This document shows, in pieces, positions 6,039 through 11,480 of a stretch of DNA of 11,480 nt (position 1 is its first letter; each line of letters opens with the position of its first letter). The position numbers and the translations under genes were made by a program. The notes under the pieces are model-generated. The model searched no databases. It was given only the letters and a program-made list of their open reading frames with translations, and was not told where the DNA came from. The stretch is from Candidatus Auribacterota bacterium (GTDB taxonomy: Bacteria; Auribacterota; JAFGBW01; JAFGJP01). Location of the stretch: the NCBI GenBank assembly GCA_016929035.1, contig JAFGJP010000256.1:1-11480 (forward strand), written 5' to 3'.

Positions 6039-7058
6039 ATGAAAAAAGCTCTTTTTTATAAAGAACGGGAGGGAGGCAGGGTTCAGTGCGATCTTTGCAG
6101 TCACAGGTGTGTTATCTCTCCGGGTAAAAGAGGGGTATGCGGGGTCAGAGAAAACAGAGACGGTGTACTTTATTCTCTGGTTTACGGCAAAGCAGCAGCA
6201 AGGAATGTGGATCCAATCGAGAAAAAACCGCTGTTTCATTTTTATCCAGGTTCAAAGACTTATTCAATCGCGACAGTCGGCTGTAATTTTCGCTGTTTAT
6301 ATTGTCAGAATTGGCAGATTTCACAGCTGAAAGATGAAGTTATCATCGGTGAGGAATTCGCTCCTGAAGACATTGTTGAAGATGCGCTGAGCAGCAGATG
6401 CGAATCCATTGCCTATACCTATACGGAGCCGACGATATTTTATGAATATGCATTTGATACGGCAATAATTGCCCAAAAGAAGGGCTTGAAGAATCTTTTT
6501 ATAACCAACGGCTACATAACCGAGGAGGCTTTAAGAGAGATTTCTCCCTATCTGGATACCGTGAATATCGATCTCAAAAGCATGAGTGATGATTTTTATA
6601 AGAAAGTTTGCAGTGCGAGGCTGAAGCCGGTCCTGGATAATATAACACTCTGCTATTCGCTGGGTATCTGGGTGGAGGTAACAACACTTGTTATCCCGGG
6701 ATATAATGACAGCTTGGAAGAGTTGAGAGAAATTGCTATGTTCATAAGGAGTATCAATAAGAGTATCCCCTGGCACGTTTCTAGGTTTTTTCCGGCTTAT
6801 CAATTAAATAATGTTTCTCTCACGCCTTTAAAGAGATTGGAAGAGGCAGTTAAAATTGGCAGAGAGGCAGGACTGGAATACGTCTATCAGGGCAATATGG
6901 ACGAAGGAGAAAATACTTTTTGTCCAAATTGCGGAAAGCTTTTGATTATAAGAACAGATTTTAATACAATTGAGAACAAAATTAAAGATGGAAGCTGTCC
7001 TTATTGTAGGGCAAATATTGTCGGTGTTCATATGAAAAGAAAAAGGATTGAAGCATGA
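6039..7058 (+). CDS. amrS: AmmeMemoRadiSam-system radical SAM enzyme (AmrS)
   Basis: A radical S-adenosylmethionine enzyme of the pyruvate-formate-lyase-activase-like group that is named for its usual linkage to Memo and AMMECR1 proteins. The [4Fe-4S]/SAM motif CxxxCxxC is C82, C86, C89 (GCNFRCLYCQNW). Before it lies a Cys cluster C17, C20, C24, C34 (CDLCSHRC and GVCGVRE), typical of the family. After it are YTYTEPTIF, the NGYI motif near 157, and a DLKSM segment. The C-terminus carries CPNC (295-298) and CPYC (320-323), a probable zinc ribbon. Length 339 is usual. The reaction is not established for the family. Its last bases overlap the start of the next radical SAM gene by four (ATGA). Neither Memo nor AMMECR1 is in the window, so the partner set is either elsewhere or missing. 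Confidence 0.92.
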   Translation: MKKALFYKEREGGRVQCDLCSHRCVISPGKRGVCGVRENRDGVLYSLVYGKAAARNVDPIEKKPLFHFYPGSKTYSIATVGCNFRCLYCQNWQISQLKDEVIIGEEFAPEDIVEDALSSRCESIAYTYTEPTIFYEYAFDTAIIAQKKGLKNLFITNGYITEEALREISPYLDTVNIDLKSMSDDFYKKVCSARLKPVLDNITLCYSLGIWVEVTTLVIPGYNDSLEELREIAMFIRSINKSIPWHVSRFFPAYQLNNVSLTPLKRLEEAVKIGREAGLEYVYQGNMDEGENTFCPNCGKLLIIRTDFNTIENKIKDGSCPYCRANIVGVHMKRKRIEA

Positions 7059-8005
7059 CAAAAAAAAATGATTTGATCGCATTTGGTCCAGTTCCTTCCA
7101 GACGGCTGGGACGAAGCCTAGGCATCAATAATATTCCTCCGAAAGTTTGCACCTATTCCTGTGTTTACTGCCAGCTCGGGAGAAGCTTGAACATGCAGAC
7201 TGAAAGGAAGGAATTTTATAAGCCGGAAGTTATAGGAAAAAGCGTTGAAAAAAAGGTTAAAGATGCAAAACATAAAGGAGAAGATATAGACTATTTAACA
7301 TTTGTTCCGGACGGGGAGCCAACTCTGGATATAAATATTGGCTATGAAGCTGAGATGTTAAGACCGTTAGGGATCAAAATCGCGGTGATTACAAATGCTT
7401 CTTTGATCTGGCGAAAAGATGTACGCGATGATCTGCAGAAAGCGGACTGGGTTTCATTAAAAATTGATGCCGTAAGCGAAGAGATCTGGCGCAGGGTTAA
7501 CAGGCCACACAAATCTTTGCAGCTTGATAAAATACTAAAAGGTATAAAAGAATTTTCAGATTTATTCAGCGGAGAACTGGCAATAGAAACCATGCTTATC
7601 AAAGATGTAAACGACGATGCGAAGGAAATAGAAAAAGCAGCTAAATTTATTGCCGGATTGAAAGAGACAAAGAGTTATCTGTCTATTCCGACAAGACCTC
7701 CGGCAGAGAAGTGGGTCAAAACGGCTGATGAACACACTATAAATAAAGCCTATCAGATATTTAAAGATCTATCTATAGATGTGGAATATCTCATCGGTTA
7801 TGAAGGAAATGCCTTTGCTTTCACAGGAAATATAGAAAAAGACTTGCTGAGCATTACCTCGGTGCATCCGATGAGAAAAGAGGCTGTGGAAAAATTTTTA
7901 AAAAAGGCTGATGGAGACTGGTCTGTTATTGAAAAATTAACAGATGAGAATAAGCTGATAGAAACGGAATATAAGGGCAACAGATTTTATGTGAGGAAGA
8001 TATGA
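7055..8005 (+). CDS. Radical SAM protein, COG0731-like, with C-terminal helical/winged domain
   Basis: A second radical SAM enzyme of 316 residues. The cluster motif is C32, C36, C39 (KVCTYSCVYCQLG), close to the N-terminus. It is preceded by FGPVPSRRLGRSLGI, a signature of the COG0731 (Fe-S oxidoreductase, wyosine-synthase-related) group. FVPDGEPTLD near residues 88-97 is the SAM-contacting GEP element, and AVITNAS follows. The end (about 270-316: HPMRKEAVEKFLKKADGDW, then IEKL and YKGNRFYVR) looks like a small winged-helix domain. It has no flavodoxin domain and is not TYW1 itself; the substrate is unknown. The four-base overlap with amrS implies tight co-expression and perhaps one pathway. 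Its own stop overlaps the start of the next gene in the same ATGA way. Confidence 0.88.
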   Translation: MTKKNDLIAFGPVPSRRLGRSLGINNIPPKVCTYSCVYCQLGRSLNMQTERKEFYKPEVIGKSVEKKVKDAKHKGEDIDYLTFVPDGEPTLDINIGYEAEMLRPLGIKIAVITNASLIWRKDVRDDLQKADWVSLKIDAVSEEIWRRVNRPHKSLQLDKILKGIKEFSDLFSGELAIETMLIKDVNDDAKEIEKAAKFIAGLKETKSYLSIPTRPPAEKWVKTADEHTINKAYQIFKDLSIDVEYLIGYEGNAFAFTGNIEKDLLSITSVHPMRKEAVEKFLKKADGDWSVIEKLTDENKLIETEYKGNRFYVRKI

Positions 8006-8265
8006 ATCTGATTGTGATTGGAAGTTCGGCCAGTCTTATGGCAGGACTGGCAACCGGAATAGGTGCATTACCGATTTTTTTTATCAGGAAGGTCTCCGAT
8101 AAATTTCTTGATGCCTCACTTGGTTTTGATGCTGGTGCCATGCTTTTTGTAATCAGTGAAGAAATCATACCTGAAACCCATTCCCGGGGCAATGACCGGG
8201 AGGCGACTGTTGGAGTGATTGTCGGATTTATCATTATGATGGTTTTGGATAATGTTTTTGGTTAA
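8002..8265 (+). CDS. Internally deleted ZIP-family metal transporter (mini-ZIP or remnant)
   Basis: The 87-residue product matches both ends of a ZIP-family transporter but not its middle. Residues 1-44 read like ZIP helix 1 and the loop into helix 2 (SLMAGLATGIGALPIFFIRKVSD, then LGFDAG). Residues 45-87 read like the last two helices (AGAMLFVISEEIIPETHSRGN, then VGVIVGFIIMMVLD). Full ZIP proteins have about 250 residues and eight helices. The missing block holds the two helices with the HNxPEG metal site, so ordinary transport is unlikely. The ends of the join share an AG-x-ML-type sequence in ZIP proteins, suggesting in-frame recombination between two similar segments. The start overlaps the upstream stop (ATGA), and the frame is clean from start to stop. 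It may be a pseudogene, a collapsed assembly, or a small membrane protein (about three helices) with a new role. Confidence 0.65.
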   Translation: MNLIVIGSSASLMAGLATGIGALPIFFIRKVSDKFLDASLGFDAGAMLFVISEEIIPETHSRGNDREATVGVIVGFIIMMVLDNVFG

Positions 8266-8295
8266 GAATAAGATTAAACAGATAAGGAGGCGTTT

Positions 8296-8616
8296 ATGGC
8301 ATTGGAATTGAATGATTCGAATTTTACTGCGGAAGTTTTGCGTTCGGATATTCCTGTTTTAGTCGATTTTTGGGCGCCCTGGTGCATGCCCTGCCGCATG
8401 GTGGCTCCGGCGGTTGAGGAGATATCCAAAAAATATGCCGACAGTCTCAAGGTTTGTAAGTTGAATGTGGATGACGCTCCCATGATCGCGACACAATTCG
8501 GCGTCATGAGTATTCCCATGCTCGGCATTTTTAAAGAAGGACAGTTGGTTGATGAAATTATAGGTGCGGTCCCCCAGAATGTCATCGAGGACAAGATAAA
8601 ACTCTATATTAACTGA
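8296..8616 (+). CDS. trxA: Thioredoxin
   Basis: A 106-residue single-domain thioredoxin that reduces protein disulphides in the cytoplasm and can pass electrons to DsbD. The active site is WAPWCMPC with C30 and C33; the usual Gly between them is Met, so the loop is WCMPC rather than WCGPC, which may shift its redox potential or partner choice. The VDFWAPW strand, the NVDDAPMIATQFGV stretch and the cis-Pro loop SIPML are all present. The ribosome binding site AAGGAGG (8284-8290) stands 5 bases before the ATG. No signal peptide or membrane segment is present. Length and fold features are normal. No thioredoxin reductase gene is seen nearby. Confidence 0.93.
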   Translation: MALELNDSNFTAEVLRSDIPVLVDFWAPWCMPCRMVAPAVEEISKKYADSLKVCKLNVDDAPMIATQFGVMSIPMLGIFKEGQLVDEIIGAVPQNVIEDKIKLYIN

Positions 8617-8640
8617 TATAAAGTAGACAGAGAGAGAACG

Positions 8641-8853
8641 ATGCCTGTTTATACATATATTTGTCAGAATTGCGGAGAACAGTTTGATCTGCTGGTAGGC
8701 ATGACAATGGAAAAAGAAGAGCTGAAATGTAAAAAATGCAGCAGTAAAAATATCAAGAAGACATTTGGAACATTCAGCATGGGAAAATCGGGTAGCAAAT
8801 CCGGCTCTTCTTTTTCAGGGAGCTGTCCCACAGGGACCTGTCCATTGGGATAA
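8641..8853 (+). CDS. FmdB-like zinc-ribbon protein
   Basis: A 70-residue protein of the FmdB/CxxC_CXXC_SSSS putative regulatory group. It begins with MPVYTYICQNCGEQFD (C8/C11), followed by CKKC (C30/C33), forming a single zinc ribbon. The rest is a Gly/Ser-rich low-complexity tail ending SCPTGTCPLG, which adds C62 and C67, a pattern seen in many relatives. The role is unknown; the family name comes from a gene near formamidase/amidase loci. There is no strong ribosome binding site, only a purine-rich GAGAGAGAA before the ATG. It lies 24 bases after thioredoxin and is probably in the same transcript. Confidence 0.9.
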   Translation: MPVYTYICQNCGEQFDLLVGMTMEKEELKCKKCSSKNIKKTFGTFSMGKSGSKSGSSFSGSCPTGTCPLG

Positions 8854-8871
8854 TGCCTGAATAATAAAGAC

Positions 8872-8878
8872 AAGGAGG
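8872..8878 (+). promoter_or_regulatory. Shine-Dalgarno site that fixes the start of the thiamine-binding protein gene
   Basis: AAGGAGG stands 5 bases before the ATG at 8884 and only 2 bases before the in-frame GTG at 8881. Two bases is too close for normal initiation, so the ATG is the likely start. Confidence 0.65.
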
Positions 8879-8883
8879 TTGTG

Positions 8884-9189
8884 ATGCCTGTCATGGAAAT
8901 CAGCATTGTGCCTGTCGGCACAAAAACCCCTTCAGTCAGCTCGTATGTTGCCGAAGCTGTCAAGGGTCTTGAAAAAGAGAGAAATATCATTTATCAGTTA
9001 ACTTCCATGGGAACGATCATCGAAGCGGATTCTGTAGAAAAGCTATTGAAAGTGGCTGCGAAAATGCACAATACGGTTTTGAGCAAAAAAATAAAAAGAG
9101 TTGTGACCACAATAAAGATCGATGATAGAAAAGATAAGAAACTGACAATAAAGGGAAAGATAGATTCTGTTCAGAAAAAGCTGAGTTGA
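8884..9189 (+). CDS. MTH1187/YkoF-like thiamine-binding protein (DUF77)
   Basis: A small ferredoxin-like-fold protein of 101 residues from the MTH1187 family. Relatives bind thiamine or its pyrimidine moiety, though their cellular role is uncertain. Visible signatures are EISIVPVGT at the start, a YQLTSMGTIIE strand near residues 35-45 and KRVVTTIKIDDR near 83-94. The ATG at 8884 is preferred to the GTG at 8881 because the ribosome binding site AAGGAGG (8872-8878) gives spacings of 5 and 2 bases respectively. No signal peptide is present. It is 30 bases after the zinc-ribbon gene. Transporter or thiamine biosynthesis genes do not appear next to it, so its ligand is unproven. Confidence 0.88.
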   Translation: MPVMEISIVPVGTKTPSVSSYVAEAVKGLEKERNIIYQLTSMGTIIEADSVEKLLKVAAKMHNTVLSKKIKRVVTTIKIDDRKDKKLTIKGKIDSVQKKLS

Positions 9190-9214
9190 CAATGTTGATG
9201 GAAGATTATCCTGA

Positions 9215-9883
9215 TTGAAGATGATAAGGAAAAAACTTGATTTGAAAAATATTTTTGACCGTTATTATAAAAAATATGACGCCTGGTATGAGAAAAGCCC
9301 GTCTCTTTATTTATCTGAACTTGCGGCTTTGAAAAAAGTCGTGCCTGCCAGGGGCAAGGGCCTGGAGATCGGCGTGGGGACAGGACGTTTCGCCGTTCCT
9401 TTAAAAATCCGTTATGGTATCGATCCTTCGAAAAACATGCTGAAATTTGCCAGGCAAAGAGGTATCAATGTCCGTTCAGGACGCGGCGAGAAGCTGCCGT
9501 ATAAAAATTCTTCTTTTGATCATGTTGTGATTATCGCCACATTGTGTTTTGTCAGGGATCCTGAGAATGTCCTGAAAGAAGCCAGACGGATTCTCAAGAC
9601 CGGCGGCCGGATAATTATTGCTTTTATAGATAAGAACAGTATTCTTGGAAAATACTATCAAAGGAAAAAAAGTGTATTTTATAAAAAGGCGGTTTTTTTC
9701 AGCGTCAAAGATATAAGAAAATGGATTCACGAAACAGGTTTTACGGGGTTTACTTGTTTTCAGACACTTTTCGGACCATTGAAAAAGATGGGTTCCCTGC
9801 AGACGCCTCGAAAGGGATACGGCAAAGGCAGTTTTATCGTCATCAGATCGCACAAACCGGTCAGACGTAAAAAGAGAGTATGA
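9215..9883 (+). CDS. Class I SAM-dependent methyltransferase, substrate unknown
   Basis: A Rossmann-fold methyltransferase of the UbiE/Methyltransf_11 type. Motif I is LEIGVGTGRFA (residues 50-60), and the acidic residue that holds the SAM ribose is D70 in YGIDPS. GRGEKLPYKNSSFDHVVI near 89-106 covers motifs II/III, and ILKTGGRIIIAF near 126-137 is the following strand. The C-terminus is very basic (KPVRRKKRV). The length of 222 is ordinary. The true start is uncertain: TTG 9215 has GGAAG at 9200-9204, 10 bases upstream, while ATG 9221 has no clear site; the two differ by only two residues. The stop overlaps the ATG of the next gene (ATGA), so it is translationally coupled to DsbD. The substrate cannot be inferred. 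Confidence 0.85.
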   Translation: MKMIRKKLDLKNIFDRYYKKYDAWYEKSPSLYLSELAALKKVVPARGKGLEIGVGTGRFAVPLKIRYGIDPSKNMLKFARQRGINVRSGRGEKLPYKNSSFDHVVIIATLCFVRDPENVLKEARRILKTGGRIIIAFIDKNSILGKYYQRKKSVFYKKAVFFSVKDIRKWIHETGFTGFTCFQTLFGPLKKMGSLQTPRKGYGKGSFIVIRSHKPVRRKKRV

Positions 9884-11442
9884 AGAAAATTATTTTGATT
9901 TTTTTTATTGTCAGCCTTTGTCTTTACCCGGCTTTTAGCGGTGAGGAGATCGAAGTCGACGCCTTCCTGCAGAGAGAAGGCCATGTCTTACAGATAAGGT
10001 TTCGTGTGCCTGAAGGCATTCACGTGTACGCGGATTCGATTGATGTTGCCGCTTTATCTCCTGCCGAAGCCAAACTTGAGTTAAAAGAGTTCCCTGAACC
10101 GGATGCGGAGACAGGTGATGAAAAAGCTTTTTATCATAATTTTCAAATTTTTTATTATGTCAGAGGGATAGAGAAAGCCGAGAAGCTGACGGTTTCTGTC
10201 AGTTATCAGGGTTGTAGCGGTTCTGTATGTTTTCTGCCGCAGAGCAGGACGATTGAACTGAAAGTGCCTGAAGACATTCAAAACGCCTCCAGAGATAGTG
10301 CAATGCAGGGTTCAGCACAACAGTACACCTCAAGGTGGTTAAAGTGGGCAAAAGATTATACGGTTACAAAGCGCATGACCGGTTTCATGAGCGCTGATGA
10401 TTTTTTAAAAGAACTGAGAAGCACGCAAGACACAGCTTCATTTGCGGATAAAAGTCTCTGGAGCATCATGCTTCTGGTTTTTATCGGCGGATTTGCTCTC
10501 AACCTTACACCCTGCGTTCTTCCCCTGATACCGGTTAATCTGGCTATTATCGGTGCCGGTTCAAAAGCCCGTTCCTGCAAACAGGGATTCCTTACTGGCG
10601 GTCTCTATGGGCTGGGCATGGCTTTTTCCTATGGAGCTCTCGGTGTTTTTGCCGTGCTGAGCGGTTCGACATTAGGTTTTCTTAATGCATCGCCTTGGTT
10701 CAATGCGGTAATCTGTCTGATTTTTATTATCCTTTCTTTAGGCATGTTCGGTTTTTTCGATATCGACCTGAGCCGTTTTCGTCCGGCAGCAGGACTCAAG
10801 AGGAAAGGCGGCAGTCTTTTTGTTCCCTTTTTCATGGGCAGTGTCATAGCTCTCCTCGCCGGATCATGCATTGCTCCTGTTATGCTTTCGGTTTTACTTT
10901 TTTCCAGCCAGATGTATGCCAAAGGACATATCCTGGGTTTGTTTCTTCCTTTTTTTCTGGGCACGGGGATGGGGCTGCCCTGGCCTTTGGCCGGCGCTGG
11001 TCTTTCTTTTTTACCCAGGCCCGGGAAATGGATGGTTTACGTCAGAAACGGATTCGGCCTTTTTATTGTGTTGCTGGCTTTTTATTACGGTTATCTCGCG
11101 TTTCATCAATTTCAGCAGACAACTGGGGAAAAACACGTGCGTCCGGAAAAAACAGAAGATTTTTCCAAAGATCAGGAATGGATGACAGACCTGGAAGCCG
11201 CTTTTATCAAAGCGCATAAAGAAAACAGACCGGTTTTTATTGATTTCTGGGCCAGCTGGTGCAAGAGCTGTTATTCTCTTGATAAACGCACGTTAAAAGA
11301 TATGGAAGTCCGGAAAGCCCTGGACCATTTTGTCCGGGTCAAGTTTCAGGCCGAAAATCCATCGGATCCTTTGACCTGGGAAGTACTGAACTATTTCGGG
11401 GTCAGGGGATTGCCCACAATGGTTGTTTGTGAAAAAAAATAA
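9880..11442 (+). CDS. dsbD: DsbD, thiol:disulphide interchange protein, C-terminus apparently short
   Basis: Carries electrons from cytoplasmic thioredoxin across the inner membrane to periplasmic thiol proteins. Residues 1-20 are a signal peptide. A periplasmic alpha domain follows, with C112 and C117 (GCSGSVC). The membrane domain (about 193-408, around eight helices) has its Cys pair at C212 (LTPCVLPLIPV) and C330 (AGSCIAPV). The last domain is thioredoxin-like with WASWCKSC (C461, C464) and the cis-Pro loop GLPT at 510-513. All six redox cysteines are present. The chain ends just after this loop, at VVCEKK; family members normally continue about 25-35 residues, supplying the last strand and helix of the thioredoxin fold. 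The stop directly follows an A8 run (11432-11439), so a frameshift or sequence error is possible. The 520-residue length is somewhat short. It starts by ATGA overlap with the methyltransferase gene. Confidence 0.92.
   Translation: MKKIILIFFIVSLCLYPAFSGEEIEVDAFLQREGHVLQIRFRVPEGIHVYADSIDVAALSPAEAKLELKEFPEPDAETGDEKAFYHNFQIFYYVRGIEKAEKLTVSVSYQGCSGSVCFLPQSRTIELKVPEDIQNASRDSAMQGSAQQYTSRWLKWAKDYTVTKRMTGFMSADDFLKELRSTQDTASFADKSLWSIMLLVFIGGFALNLTPCVLPLIPVNLAIIGAGSKARSCKQGFLTGGLYGLGMAFSYGALGVFAVLSGSTLGFLNASPWFNAVICLIFIILSLGMFGFFDIDLSRFRPAAGLKRKGGSLFVPFFMGSVIALLAGSCIAPVMLSVLLFSSQMYAKGHILGLFLPFFLGTGMGLPWPLAGAGLSFLPRPGKWMVYVRNGFGLFIVLLAFYYGYLAFHQFQQTTGEKHVRPEKTEDFSKDQEWMTDLEAAFIKAHKENRPVFIDFWASWCKSCYSLDKRTLKDMEVRKALDHFVRVKFQAENPSDPLTWEVLNYFGVRGLPTMVVCEKK
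11432..11439 (+). repeat. A8 homopolymer at the end of dsbD
   Basis: Eight consecutive A bases directly precede the TAA that ends dsbD. One added A would open the frame to the window edge (14 more codons), while one deleted A leads to a stop at a TAG about 7 codons on. The extended frame does not look clearly like a DsbD C-terminus, so which reading is right cannot be decided here. Confidence 0.6.
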
Positions 11443-11480
11443 AGCTATTCTCTAGTTTTCCTGTTTGCTGTTCAGACTCA

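Noticed and set aside
8182..8201. Inverted repeat TCCCGG ... CCGGGA with an eight-base loop.
   Set aside because: It lies inside the mini-ZIP coding frame, encodes the normal SRGNDRE segment of ZIP proteins and has no following T run.
8825..8837. Small hairpin GTCCC-ACA-GGGAC near the end of the FmdB-like gene.
   Set aside because: No T run follows, and the bases encode the usual Cys-containing tail; regulatory function unsupported.
10695..11219. A 174-codon open frame overlapping dsbD on the same strand.
   Set aside because: DsbD is unmistakable in the other frame; the overlapping product is rich in Phe, Arg and Ser, typical of a shifted reading of membrane-protein codons.

Overview
The window is a dense, strictly one-directional run of genes, all on the + strand. 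Gaps are short (the longest are about 77 and 87 bases), and there are several ATGA stop/start overlaps and abutting stop/start pairs. Strong bacterial Shine-Dalgarno sites, a signal-peptide-bearing DsbD that implies a periplasm, two radical SAM enzymes, and [4Fe-4S] and Ni-related genes suggest an AT-leaning, anaerobic, Gram-negative bacterium. It may belong to Desulfobacterota or a nearby uncultured phylum. The taxon is inferred from gene content only. No rRNA, tRNA, CRISPR array, insertion sequence or convincing intrinsic terminator was seen, and no stretch over 300 bases lacks a gene.

Layout. (1) 1-1892, housekeeping and repair: tail of an unidentified gene, zinc-ribbon Nudix hydrolase, family-4-like uracil-DNA glycosylase, and a YggS/PLPBP protein. 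(2) 1970-4526, a metal-centre module: HypA, then a MinD/Mrp-type ATPase resembling the non-canonical HypB of Thermococcales, a COG1237-like metallo-beta-lactamase-fold protein, and a His/Cys-containing polytopic membrane protein of unknown function. (3) 4523-4937, two small genes: a GemA/DUF1018-like protein whose frame is interrupted at an A7 run, and a 49-residue unknown. (4) 5025-8265: a HypE/PurM-like protein lacking the HypE C-terminal Cys, the AmrS radical SAM enzyme, a second COG0731-type radical SAM protein overlapping it, and an 87-residue ZIP-transporter remnant. (5) 8296-11442: thioredoxin, FmdB-like zinc ribbon, MTH1187-type thiamine-binding protein, SAM methyltransferase, and DsbD.

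How they may work together (inference): the central theme is metal and cofactor handling plus thiol redox. HypA and the MinD-type HypB would insert Ni into [NiFe] hydrogenase. The HypE-like paralogue, the radical SAM pair, the ZIP remnant and the membrane protein are plausible partners in metal or cofactor work, but only co-orientation and tight spacing support that. Thioredoxin (cytoplasm) and DsbD (inner membrane) form the usual electron path to the periplasm.

Points most worth a second look are the archaeal-style HypA/HypB pair in a bacterial setting, the internally deleted mini-ZIP, the frame break in the GemA-like gene, the truncated C-terminus of DsbD next to an A8 run, the HypE-like protein without its Cys, and the altered motif 1 of the glycosylase.
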